DNA of 64,000 bases from Dactylorhiza incarnata (lineage: Eukaryota > Streptophyta > Magnoliopsida > Asparagales > Orchidaceae). The stretch is taken from contig JAWHQI010000068.1 in assembly GCA_033032865.1 (NCBI GenBank), positions 2,170,001 to 2,234,000 on the forward strand. The letters are read 5' to 3'. Under the pieces are notes generated by a model, which was not told the origin of the DNA, did no database searches, and saw nothing but the letters and a program-made list of their open reading frames with translations. This document shows positions 21,856 to 32,937 of this stretch, in pieces (the first letter of the stretch is position 1; each line of letters begins with the position of its first letter). The position numbers and the translations under genes are program-made.

Positions 21856-23481
21856 TCGGCAAGTGGGTCAAGCTACGCGACCTTAAACAAAGCGCTTTTG
21901 GGAGGCACCCCAAAGTTATCTTTTGTTATTTTCTCTTGTCTCTTCTTTTCTGCTTTAACAACTTTTGCAGGTAATCGCGGCTTCCCCACAAAAGCTTCAA
22001 AAAAATCAGGGAAGCCCTTTTTCCTTCTCTTCTTTCGTTTTTGCATTTTTTTTTTATCTTTTCCTACTTCATACTTATTTTTAAACATTGGGGACAATGT
22101 TTAACTTTAAGTATGGGGGTGTAAATAGCCCTTTGTAAATTCTTGTAAATAGTTGTTAAATTAGAAAATTTTCAAAAAAAAAAATATATATATATATTTT
22201 CTTATGTTTTTCTTCTATTTTAGCACTTGTAAAACCCAAAACTCAAAAAAAAATAGAAAACAGAAAAATTTAAATCTTGGAAAGGGACGTTTGGGATTTT
22301 ATCCCATCACACCTCCTAGTACCTTGCGAACCCTTCACCGGGTAGCCCTTGGGAAGTCCAAGACTTGCAAAAAAATTTGTTAAGTTTTAAATCTAGTTTC
22401 CTTTCTTTGTAAATAGTTTTTAATGAGAAAAATTCAAAAAAAAAGATAATATCAAAAATTCAAAAAATTCTTATTTCCCTCCTTGTTGTTTTTGTGATTT
22501 CTTAGAAATCTAGTTGAGAATGTTTATAAGCATGTTTAAGTTTTTAATTGGCTAAAATTTTGCTTATCATAGTTTGTTAATTTTAAATTTGAGGTAATCT
22601 TGATTTAAGAATCATCTTATGATTTTAAATTGATTAGAGAATTTTGTTAGCATGACTTCTCTTTTTATTTTTAAATGGCTTCATTTTGTAGTAAATTTCC
22701 TAAACCTCTTTAGATTTCAATTATACTTTCTTCTAACTTCTTAGATCTTAGGAATTTTAATTTTACTAGAATTTGCTCTCAATATGATTTAAAACTAGCT
22801 AGATTTATTTTTCCCCTACCCTACCCCCTTTGATGGCATAAAAAAAAAAGTGTATTAAAAGATCATATGTCATGGGAATAAGAGGATAAAATTCATTATT
22901 CCCTAAAACATATGCACCCAAAATATTTGAAAAGATTATATGGCATGGAGTAAGAGGATAAAATTCATTACTCCTAAACCATATACATTTTGGGTTTTTA
23001 TTAGAAGAGAAAAAAAAAGAAAAAAAAGAAAAAAAAAAAAGGGAAATTTCATGATAAATTCCTTTTCCTCCATTCAAAAATTTCTCTTCTTATGCCAAAT
23101 TTTATGAAATCCCCCTTAGCCAATTATCATTGTTCTAGTTTTAGTTGAAAATTATGGAGAGAGCAATATTTAGTAATTTACTTTTCCTTAAGATTCTTTT
23201 AAGATAGAGTTCTTATAATTTTAATTTAATTTAGTTTTATAATTTCTACAATCTTGTCAAACTACTTAATTTTCTTGAGAAGTTATTGCCTAAACATTTT
23301 TCCCTCTTTTCAAATCATCATCATAATTTAGGACTTAACTCCCCCCTTGAATTTACTCTTAACTTAACTTTTGGTTAAATGAAATTTTAGTTTTAAATTA
23401 AATTTTTTTTTTAAAGATGTCTTATAAATAATGTCTCACACTTTTGCTCTGGAATAGCAAAACCTCAAGTATGGGGGTATT
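21856..23481 (+). other. G2 3' non-coding region with two polypurine tracts
   Basis: There is no coding frame of note. At 22085-22100 the sequence ACATTG, GGGA, CAATGT forms a hairpin, followed by AAGTATGGGGGTG (about 22109-22121). The same purine word AAGTATGGGGGTA lies at the 3' LTR boundary (about 23468-23480) and is the expected plus-strand primer. The structured repeat at 22276 lies between them. The rest is A/T-rich with a purine run at 23008-23045. Confidence 0.7.
22276..22364 (+). repeat. G2 internal structured direct repeat, 3' copy
   Basis: This matches the leader copy (16391-16480) at roughly nine bases in ten by eye. Ends CTTGGA/TCCAAG pair. TGGGAT-TTT-ATCCCA forms a perfect 6-bp hairpin where the 5' copy has a differently filled loop, and ACCC-TTCACC-GGGT is unchanged. 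The two copies flank the whole coding region. Confidence 0.6.
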
Positions 23482-25249
23482 TGATAAGTAGTATTTTTAT
23501 AACTTTTTAATAGAAAATCTTGTAAATATTTAATATGAATTCTCTATTTTATGTCAAATTTAGGTTATAAGTAGTTCTTTTTTTAATTTTGATTCTAACT
23601 TAGCCTAATTTTAATATTTGCAGATTTTTGGACAAATTGGGAAAATATTGCATTACACGCCCTCGGTCACGCCCGTGACCAAGGGCGTGTAACTTGTAGA
23701 CCAGTCCAGGTCGATGCCGTGCTGTTGAGCTAGTCCACACCCAGTCACGCCCCAGGTCACGCCCGTGACCCAAAGTCACGCCCGTGACCATGGGCGTGTA
23801 ATATTAGAATCTGCCGCGTGGAGCTGCCGTCGAGACGAGAAGTTGCCGTTGAGAAGTCAACCAAAGTCACGCCCGTGACCCAAAGTCACGCCCGTGAACC
23901 AAAGTCACGCCCGTGACCTTCCCGCGTGATCCAAGCACGCCATCGCGCGGTCTGCCTAGCCCACGCCGCATTAAATGAAGCCGTCCTAAGTCACGCCCGT
24001 GACCCATATGTCACGCCCGTGACATGTCCGATTTTCTCCCGCCGTCACGCCAAGCCCACGCCGCTGCCGGATCCAATGTTACAGTGATTACACGCCCTTG
24101 GACACGCCCGTGACCGAGGGCGTGTAACTTGAAAATTTTGCCTATAAATTCAGTGGCTCTCCTTGAGTCCAGGGTTCAGAATTTTGGAGTGGGGAAGGTG
24201 CTGCTGGAGCCAATCTTGAGTAGTTTTCCTTTTTCATGTTCATGTTCATGTCTCTTTATTTTCATGCTCTCTTCCTTTTCTAATGCAATGTATTAGCTTT
24301 CCTTTAGTGCAATAGTCTAGTTTAAGCTTGTAATCTTGTTTTTCCTAGCTTGCAATTTCCTTTCTTAAGTTTTGTAATAGTTTTTCATTTAAATAAAAAA
24401 ATAGTTTGTTCTCTTTATTTTGTCTCCTCCTTAGCTAAAGTTTCTTAATATGCATTTTTATTTTTTTTCCTCTTCCCCCTCCACCATGATTAACTAATCC
24501 TCATTAGTACTCGATCAAAATGATCCGAGGATGAGTTAGACAAGTTATGATTTTCTAAAGTTTTCTTTTTCCGTTTTTATAAACACTTGAATTATCCTTG
24601 ATTTTTAATTAGTGAGGCCATACTTTCGATATATGGTTTTCGCTTAAGTTTTCATATTTAGTTAGCCGAGAGGCTCAAAGTATGAATCGATCACTCAAGG
24701 GTAAAGAGAGTTGCACGCACCCCTCGAGAGAGGATGACGTAAATCTCCCGGATTGGAGTCAAATCCAATAGTGGGGTTCACCTCGTAAAGCAAGTTTTAG
24801 GTAATCGATTATAGGACGAGAGTCCGGTTGATTTTTCCTAATCTTAGTTGGGCATTAACCTCGAGAGAGGCATGTTCGAGCTTCGGGAACCTCCACGGTC
24901 AAGTAGTTCAATTTAAACGGAATTAGATTTAATTTCTTTTTACTTGTCTTTTTTCACTCCAAGGTGACTTTTGATTGAGTACTAGCCTCTTTTATCATCA
25001 TCTAAACCCTTAATTTAGCTTGCAATTTCTCTTTTTTAGCTAAGAACCAAAACCCCAAAATATCATTAGATAAGATAATAGTGACTTTCCTCAAAGTAGA
25101 AGTATTCAACGCGCCCCGTGGAATACGACCTTGGTATTTCTTAATATCCTATACTATAGACGATAAGGTACACTTGCCTTTATCAGATATAGTTTTGGAG
25201 AAAATCTCAACCCTTCACTAAAATTTCAAAACCGTAAAAATCTATATCA
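23482..25249 (+). repeat. G2 3' LTR
   Basis: 1768 bp, the same length as the 5' LTR, starting TGATAAGTAG after the polypurine tract and ending ATATCA before TSD tctct. It holds the same inverted-repeat array and TATA-like box. Confidence 0.95.
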
Positions 25250-25389
25250 TCTCTACTTTATTTCAATTGTTTTACTTGACTTCTTATTGTCTTTAATCTT
25301 GCATTATTACAAAACTTTTCCAAATATAACTTAAGTTTTTGAAAACCCTTATTCACCCCCCACCTCTAAGGGTTCCTACCGATCCAACA
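25250..25389 (+). repeat. C1 5' LTR, part 3
   Basis: This resumes with TSD tctct and matches the last 140 bases of the intact 3' LTR, ending CCGATCCAACA. The three 5' LTR parts together align end to end with 39227-40434. Confidence 0.9.
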
Positions 25390-25391
25390 AG

Positions 25392-25403
25392 TGGTATAAG
25401 AGC
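25392..25403 (+). other. C1 primer binding site (tRNA-iMet)
   Basis: TGGTATAAGAGC, one base away from the usual plant copia primer site TGGTATCAGAGC, lies two bases after the 5' LTR. Confidence 0.8.
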
Positions 25404-25438
25404 AGTTTTTATTCCAATCGGCTTAACAACCGGGAATA

Positions 25439-26721
25439 ATGGCGTATCATGATCTCGCTTTTCCAGAGGGTCAAGGGATTAGTCGACCACCTCTCTTTAC
25501 TGGGTCATATTTTAACTACTGGAAAAATCGAATGATGTGTTTTCTTATGACCATCGATGTAGAAGTATGGAACACGGTAGAAGTTCGGTACTCTCCTCCT
25601 ACAACTGTAGTGGGAGAGGCGACATTACTAAAACCTAAAGATAAATGGGATGATAACGATAAATTAAGGTATAAAAATAATGCTAAAGCAATGAACGCTT
25701 TATATTGCGCTTTAAATAGGACTGAGTTTAATAGAATTTCTGCATGCACAACTGCTTATGATATTTGGAATCAATTGGAAGTTACTCATGAAGGTACATC
25801 GTAGGTGAAAGATGAAAAGCTATTCCAACTGGAATCTAAATAAGAGAAATTCAGGATGAATACCGAAGAGGACATTAACTCAATGTACACTCGCTTCACC
25901 AAGATCGTCAACGCTTCAAAGGCACTTGGAAAGACCTATTCAGATGGGGAATTGGTGAGGAAAATTCTCCGTTCCTTACCTCTAAGGTTCAATCCAATGG
26001 TGACAGCCATCTCGGAGTCGCACAACTTAAGAACGCTCCAGATCGAGAACCTTATTGGGAATCTCAAAACCCATGAGGTAGAACTCCAGATTCAACACGA
26101 TGAATACAACAAAGAGCCAAAGAAAAAGACGCTAGCACTAAAGTCAAAGAAGGAGATCATCGGAGATGATGATGAAGTTGAAGAAGGTCTCCTGGTGAAG
26201 AACTTTAGGAAGTTCATCAGGAATCCGGAAAGGAGGAACACAATCCAAAAATACTTCCAAAAGGATACTCGACGAAAGGGATCTTCCTCTTCATCAAGGA
26301 AAGAAAAAGGAAGCGAAGATGAAGAAGAAAGACCACCACCGGTGTGCTACCACTGCAGAAAGACCGGGCACATTCGGATCCAGTGCCCGAAGTATCAAAA
26401 GGAGCAAAAAGAACAATACAAAGCAAAAGAGATAAAGAAAGTACTTAAACCCGCAACTTGGGATGATTCTTCCTCTGAAGAGTCACGCGAGTCTGAATCA
26501 AGCAGCAAGGAGGAAGCAAACTTAGGCTTAATGGCAAAAAGCAACGATGACGACACCAGTGTTCTTAGCGACACTGAGGTAACTCCTCCTACTTTCGAAG
26601 AACTCTATGATAAATTTGTTCTAACTTGCAAATCCTATGATCAAAGAATAAAAGATAATATTATATTAAATCGTGAAAATGAATCTATTATCAAAGAAAA
26701 TCACAAGCTCACAAAAAATTA
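25439..26721 (+). pseudogene. C1 gag, N-terminal and zinc-knuckle part
   Basis: The frame starts MAYHDLAFPEGQG. The FNYWKNRMMCFLM block and AYDIWNQLEVTHEGTS are typical of the UBN2-type gag of plant copia elements. Stops at 25802 and near 25841 break it. The frame then runs from 25856 through GNLKTHEVELQ to a CCHC knuckle CYHCRKTGHIRIQC (about 26347-26388) and an acidic tail. Capsid assembly and RNA binding are the expected roles. A frameshift near 26720 moves the reading into the next segment. Confidence 0.85.
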
Positions 26722-27273
26722 ATCTCCCTTGAAAAGAGAAAGGTTTCATGTCAAGAGTGTGAGCACTCTTTATTTAAGACAAAAGAACTTGAAGTTTCTC
26801 TTTCTAAGGCCCTCTCACAAAACAAAACTATTGCAAAAGAAAAGGGGGACTTAGAGAGGAAACTAAAAACCTCTCTTTTACAAATTGAAAATAATAAAAA
26901 AGGATTTGAAAATAAATGTGTTATGATTGTACAAGAAAATACATTTCTTAAAAAACAAAATCATGACCTCAATATAGCCATAAAAAAATTCGGGATTGGT
27001 CAAAAATCCCTGGATATGATTTTGGGAAACCAATGTTATGGTTCTGGAAAGTTTGGGGTCAGATATAAAAGTGAACCCTACCGCCCGGCGCTAGCCACTA
27101 ACGCCGGCGGTAGCTCAAGTGTTAAAAAATCTTCTATTTTTTCTAATGTTCAAACGTCATCCAGCAAGAGCAACGTAGAAACTCAGAAAAGGGTCTCAAC
27201 TCCCTTTATTTCGTGTGCTAATTGTCTTAAGTTTGGACACATGTCTAGCTCTTGGAGGAATATAAAACAATGA
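26722..27273 (+). pseudogene. C1 gag C-terminal coiled-coil and linker
   Basis: In a shifted frame the protein continues as a Lys/Glu/Leu-rich coiled-coil stretch (about 26720-26990). A linker follows whose DNA carries two inverted repeats like those in the C1 LTR (27077-27115). A second knuckle-like CANCLKFGHMSSSW has lost its last cysteine. A stop at 27271 follows. Coiled-coil gag extensions are known from SIRE-type copia elements. Confidence 0.7.
27077..27115. repeat. LTR-type inverted repeats inside C1 gag
   Basis: CTACCGC, CCG, GCGCTAG and CTAACGC, CG, GCGGTAG lie back to back in coding sequence. They match the CTAGCGC..GCGCTAG words of C1's own U3 (3932-4275 and 39388-39725). A third cluster is at 37187-37216. 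Confidence 0.65.
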
Positions 27274-27393
27274 TCGTTAAAACAATTCTGGGTACCTAAG
27301 AAATCCACTTACTCTATGGGTGGTACCTCTTGGGTATCTGGATCTTTACTCTCATCTTCTCTCTAGATTTGCAGGAAGGCTAAGGAAACGGAG

Positions 27394-28035
27394 GACGTGT
27401 GGTACTTGGACTCACGCTGCTCCAAACACATGACGGGCAACAAAGCAAAATTCCTTAGCCTAGAAAAGAAGAAAGGAGGGATCGTAACATTTGGTGATAA
27501 CGGTAAAGGAAGGATCATGGGAGTTGGTACAGTGGGTAACGAATCTTTTCTTATCTCAAATGTTATTTATGTAAAAGGATTAAAACATAACTTAATATCT
27601 ATAAGTCAACCATGCGATTAAGGATTAGACGTATTATTTGAATCATCCACTAATCTTTGCAAAATAGTTAATCCTAAAACAAATGATGTGTTACTAACTG
27701 CACCTAGAATTCACAATGTTTACATAGTTTCATTTCATGATCTTTCCAAATCATCTATGAAATGCTTTATAACCAAAAATGATGAATTAGAACTATGGCA
27801 TAGACGTTTAGGTCACGCTAGCACAAAGCTCATTTTAAAACTAGCAAAAAGGGAATTGATTAGAGGATTGCCTAAGTTAAATGGAAATTTATCTTCACTA
27901 TGTTCTCCATGCCAAAAAGGAAAATTTACAAAATCATCTTTTAAAAGCAAAAACGAAATTTCTACATCAAAACCATTGCAATTAATTCATATGGATCTCT
28001 TTGGTCCCGTTAACACCGCAAGTCTTGGTGGTAGA
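27394..28035 (+). pseudogene. C1 protease and start of integrase
   Basis: WYLDSRCSKHMTG (from 27397) is the copia protease active site with the usual glycine after DS replaced by arginine, probably inactivating. Continuation through KGLKHNLISISQ ends at a stop near 27619. GAG-pre-integrase LWHRRLGHAST (about 27796-27830) and CSPCQKGK follow, giving the integrase zinc-binding HHCC. The frame reaches MDLFGPV, with the first catalytic aspartate, before NA interrupts it at 28036. Confidence 0.85.
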
Positions 28036-29727
28036 TGATGGCGCAAATCCTGCACACCGCTATAGGCGGTAGCTAGACTGCGGCACGAAACGGCAGTGTA
28101 CCGATCGTTCAAGTAATATAAAATGGGAATGAATCCCCAAGTATCGATCTCAAAGGAACACAGTAAGGTGGAGCTATCTATCGAGGAAGGACTTGAGATC
28201 GAATGCCGCTATGCAATGCTTCGCTTGGCGGGATTTGGTTGTGGAAAATAAAGGAAAAATACTACGACTACTCCTATGCAATGCCGCTATGCAATGCATC
28301 GCTTGGCGGGATGGAGACTAGGCAGGCCTTGAGCGCGCTGCGTCGCAAGGGCGGATGGACGAGTAGGCAAGCGGAATCGAACTGTGCAGGCCTTGAGCGC
28401 ACTGCTTCGTTAGGAGAATGAATTACACGGGCCGCTATGCCACGCTTCGCTAGGCGGATGGAAGAGTAGGCAAGAGGATGGAATGGTTCGCACCGGCGGA
28501 GTCGGAATGGATTACACGGGCCGCTATGCCACGCTTCGCTAGGCGGATGGAAGAGTAGGCATATGGATGAGGGTCGCAAGCACCTCGTTGACAAGCACGC
28601 CACTAGCAATTGCTAGTGAGACACACGAACGTGACGGCGGGATGGAGGATGGATGGTGGCGCACCTCGTACACATATGAACAAAATATAACTTCACATAG
28701 ACATGAAATTAAGATTACAAGCACGATTCATAGTGTTCATCATCAATACATGAGAGATCTAGCTACAAATGCATCAATAAGAGAAGAACAAGGCAAGAAA
28801 TCGACCGAATCCGAAGGCTCATTGGAGATTCACGGTTGGAATTGCTGGGTTGTCAATCTGCGTCCAAGCTCGGTCCGCAACTACGTCCAGGGTAGAGAGA
28901 GCTGTCACTACTCTCCAATGAGCCCGTCTTCTTCGTGTCACGATCCGGTAGAGGTTGCAAACTTCCTCTTGCTTGATGGCGATGGCAGCTAGATCTTCCT
29001 TTGAAGCGCTAGGATGAAGGAGGAGGCCGAGAGGAAGCTCCGGCTCAAGATTGGCGTGAAGAACAAGCCCGGAGCAACTCCAGATGGTGGTCGATGATGG
29101 AGGGGCGAAATCAGGGCTCTGGAGCGAGAAAACGGCGGACTGGAATCAACTCCCCGACCTAATTCGCGAGCAGGTCTTTAAATAGGCGCTGGAATAAACA
29201 GTGCGCACGATCGGTGGCGCACGACCAGTGGTCGTGCGCACTAGAATCCTGTGATCGTGCGCCTGCCTGGGCGGAGCCTGCAATGTAAGAAATTTATAAA
29301 ATATAATGTTCGCACGACCAGTGGCGCACGACCAGTGGTCGTGCGCATTATCGTAAGTGGTCGTGCGCATTGGTCGAGACATAACTCATAAAATGGGGGT
29401 TAAGTGCGCACGATCAGCGGCGCACGACCAGTGGTCGTGCGCAATAGAACCAGTGATCGTGCGTAGTGTTCCTATACAGAATTGTACCGGGAACACCTGC
29501 ATGACTCCTGTTCCAGCATACAACACCAATCTAGCCACTGAAGGTGGCACTTAACAATGCATGAAAACTAATAACGAAGATAAACAAGAAATAACACCAA
29601 AATGGGCCTAGAAGTGCACATAGCATGGAATAACAAATATGAGCGAAAACATGCCTAAAATGTAGTGCATAGACTAGAAAATCGGCCTAGATGAGTCTGT
29701 ATATGTGTATATAATTGGGACTCATCA
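28036..29727 (-). repeat. NA 3' LTR
   Basis: 1692 bp. It contains tandem copies of a motif with CTATGCCACGCTTCGC and GGCGGATGG cores (about 28201-28560), the palindrome GCACGACC, AGT, GGTCGTGC (about 29219-29430) and a minus-strand TATA-like CCTATTTAAAG (about 29174-29184). Around 28201-28235 it differs from the 5' LTR by a block replacement. Confidence 0.92.
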
Positions 29728-31470
29728 CACCCCCAGACTTACCTGTTTGCGCGTCCCGAGCAAACAAATCCCTCAAGCGGCTGAGAAAAATACACAGCTG
29801 GCATAGAAATTGTAAAGCAGAGTATCATGAGAAGTCGCATGCTCATGCGCGTAGAAATACAGTAGACAAAATTTCTAATTGTACATATTAGTTTATACTT
29901 TTCTAGGAGCGTATTTATATATTACATTTACTCAAAAAGTGAATCACGGTGAATCATAAGGTCGTACATAGGAAGAAAGTAAACTGAACGCTGAGGCGAG
30001 CATTGTCAAAGATCGGGGCTCGAGACAAGCTCCATTGAAATCCATCAATGTCGGTGACCATAAGCTTGCCCGTTCGCACTCTCTCCACGGCACTGGTTTA
30101 ACTCAAATGTGTGAATCAATAGGACTTAAGGTTTTATATGAGGCTTGGGTTTAGGTGAGGTAAACAAATATAAACATGAAGGCTTAGAACACAAAAACCC
30201 AAATGAGCAAATGCATAACACTATCCAAGTAGCCAAAAAACATGCGGATGCACCACACCCCCAGACTTAGACGCATGGGTGTGTGCACCGCCTACTCCCA
30301 AATATAAATCTCAAACAGATTTTTTTTCAATTAAACTTTTCATTCTTCTTTTTCTTTTCAAATCTTTTTCTTCTTTTCTTTTTCTTTCTTTAGCAATTTC
30401 AGCAAATTTTCAAAGATGCACATCCATATTTTCACATTGTACTTCTACAATCAACACCACCAATTTAAAATTTAAACAAAATGCTTGCATTTTGGGTGTG
30501 CGACTAGGATTGGAGTTTAGGCTTTGGTGAATAATAGTGGAGCTGAACCAAAAGAATGGGGTAGGCACAACTGGGCTAGCGAGGAAATGATGATAGGAAT
30601 GGCACAAAGGCTTAACCGGGCCAAAATGATGGCCTATATCACATTCACGCAATTGACTAACTGTATACCCATGCTTCAAGAATCGCTTGGGGCAAGTTCT
30701 TAGCCACCAAGAAAGATAATCCTTTCTCCTGACTCGGGCAATACGAGGCTAACGAATGTCTACACACATCCCTATGCTACCATTTGATTCACACCGGATT
30801 CACCAATTTTTGAGTGTAGTAAACAATATTTACGCTAATAGAAAAATATAAACTAAAAGCATAAAAAGAAATTGAATCTACACGAATTTCTATGTGAGAC
30901 ATGAGCACTCGATTAGGAGCACTATCGAAGTCAACATTTTACTCCTACTCACAATCCTAAGCCAGCACAATGATTTTCCAAATCACACAAAAAGAAATGA
31001 GTTCAGCTCAAGACGTGCCAACAGTTAAGTGCACGCTCGAGTGGGTGTAGTGGTGTGCAATGCAATTGAACATAACTAAATATCTGAAATTAAAATACTT
31101 CTAGTATGCAAATGAGATGTGCACGTGCAGTGGGTAACATATAGCGGCTCTCCCCCAGACTAAATCTAAGCAATAGACATAAATGATGTAACCATGAAAA
31201 TTGAAAATGAAGTCTAGGGAAAGAGATTACCCAATGCTCAGAAGTGAGCATACAAGAAGACGCATGAAAAACTGAAGCAAACCCGCCATTCAGAATTTGC
31301 AATAAGTACCTGCAGGGGTGAGCTCCACAAAAACAGAAGAAAGCAGAAATGCTAAAACTGAACAGAAATTAACTAACTACTTTAACTAGGAAAATGAAAA
31401 TGCAATAAAAGTAAGATAACTACTGGGGTTATTGTCATCCCAGCATGACTTATTCAGGTTTTGTACAGTT
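29728..31470 (-). other. NA 3' non-coding region with repeated polypurine tracts
   Basis: Polypurine words (minus strand TAAGTCTGGGGGTG) occur next to the LTR (29728-29741), near 30255-30270 and, partly, near 31150-31160. The spacing is similar to that in G1. The stretch at about 31090-31300 resembles G1 7100-7330. No coding frame is supported. Confidence 0.65.
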
Positions 31471-32682
31471 CTAGCTTATAGGCCTATGAAAAAGAAAATG
31501 CACAGGTAACTGTTCTAATATGCGCATCGGTAGCGGGTACCGATACGGAGAAAGAACAGTCACGCCTCTACCCGAATATAAATACCTGCTCCTCACAGGC
31601 AGAGGGAAAAGAAAGTAAGAAGAGGAGGAGGCCTGGTCCTCACTCATCTCACCAAAACTATCCTTGCCCAGCAAGGTATCATCTCCAGGGAGGCAGTAGG
31701 AGGAGAAGGCAATGAGTGGGGCTTCCTCTATGGAGGAGGGATCAACCTCCTCACGTGAGAGGATACACTCATCATTGACTTGAGCAGAATGCTCCAAGTC
31801 CTCCTGAAGTACCTGTGAAGACTCAACCTGCACAGGCTTAGATAGAGAAAGGGGATTAAGAGATAAAAAAGAAGAAGAACATGAATAAAAATCAATCGGG
31901 GGAGTGATCCCGGTCTCACTCCCGGCAAGATCCAAGGATAGATCGCTATCATCATCGTAAGTATCATAGCGAGGGGAATCCAAGAACTCAAGGGCCTCAG
32001 TGGTGGTTTGGACCTCCTCGTCCCATGAAGAAGTGCAAACCTCCTCATCAGAGAGAGTATCCTCCTCATCCCACTGAGGTGCACCATCGTGTTCAAAGTA
32101 TTCATTCTCCCCTTCGGGGAAAACAAACTCCTCATCCCACTTTGGAGCATCCTCCGAGTCAGAAGCATCACCCCACTCCTTCACTTCGATAAGATCATAA
32201 AGAATGTGTGTAGAAAAATCATGCAAAGAAACTGGAGGAACATCAGAATCAGAAAGTAGAATATCAGGTTCCTCCGCAAAAAGATCTGCTAATGCCTCCC
32301 CGATGGAAAGAATACTTTCCAAATCCCACTCAGGAGCATCTAGGAGCTCCCATTCCTCTCCTTGTTGGCCAACAGATGAGTGATCATCATCACTAGGAGT
32401 GAAGCCATACATAGGGAGTGAGGAGTCCATGCATGAAATAAGATCGGGGGAAGATGGCACGATTGCCTCCATGGGTAAAGAATGAGTGATAGGGACAATA
32501 TTGTCACGAGTGGAGCGGCGGTCAGGATTGAAAACAGTAGGGCAGTCCTTCAATTCATGACCCTATCCTCGACACAACAAGCAAACAATGTTCCTACACT
32601 GCCTAACATTTAACTCATTCATTTGGTCTATATAATAGACCATCTTGTCGTAAGTGCTAGGAGAAATGTCCCATGATGACAT
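31471..32682 (-). pseudogene. NA zinc-knuckle/acidic-repeat protein
   Basis: The frame can start at ATG 32682 (MSSWDISPSTYDK). A CCHC zinc knuckle, CLLCRG-stop-GHELKDC, spans about residues 34-47; a TAG (32565-32563) falls inside it. Then come 360 clean residues that are strongly acidic, with repeats such as DAPEWD, DAPKWDEE, GAPQWDEE and SSWDEE. The tail YPLPMRILEQLPVHFLFHRP is almost identical in element X (51096-51776). Zinc knuckles bind nucleic acid; the acidic part has no family I recognise. Conservation between NA and X argues for a real protein. Confidence 0.75.
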
Positions 32683-32914
32683 ATTTGACAATTAAAGCTG
32701 ATATAACGAGACTGAAATTCTTTGCAAGAAAATTTACACAAACTAATAAAAATTATTGGATTAGACTTGCCTAAAACTTTAAAATAAGAGGGAAAGAAAT
32801 AATAACAAGCGGTAAATAAGTAAAAAGCAAACAACAATAATAAGGCGGCTATAAACACTGGAAGAACAACTATCTCTCGGCTCTTCCTCTCAAGAAAACT
32901 CACACGTCTGTGTT

Positions 32915-32931
32915 CCCCGACAACGGCGCCA
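32915..32931 (-). other. NA primer binding site (tRNA-Asp)
   Basis: The minus strand reads TGGCGCCGTTGTCGGGG, one mismatch from the perfect site of G1, G2 and X, six bases from the 5' LTR. Confidence 0.88.
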
Positions 32932-32937
32932 AAAACA

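Larger units (their letters stand above)
14496..25249 (+). mobile_element. G2: young Athila-type Ty3/gypsy retrotransposon
   Basis: G2 is 10,754 bp with two 1768-bp LTRs (14496-16263 and 23482-25249), TSD tctct (14491-14495 and 25250-25254), tRNA-Asp primer site at 16270 and polypurine tract at about 23467-23481. The coding region runs 16568-21855 with gag-PR-RT and RH-IN separated by one frameshift at about 20157-20165. By eye I count about four differences between the LTRs, so insertion was recent relative to all other elements here. The LTRs share no obvious sequence with those of G1; the protein and primer are Athila-type. Confidence 0.95.
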
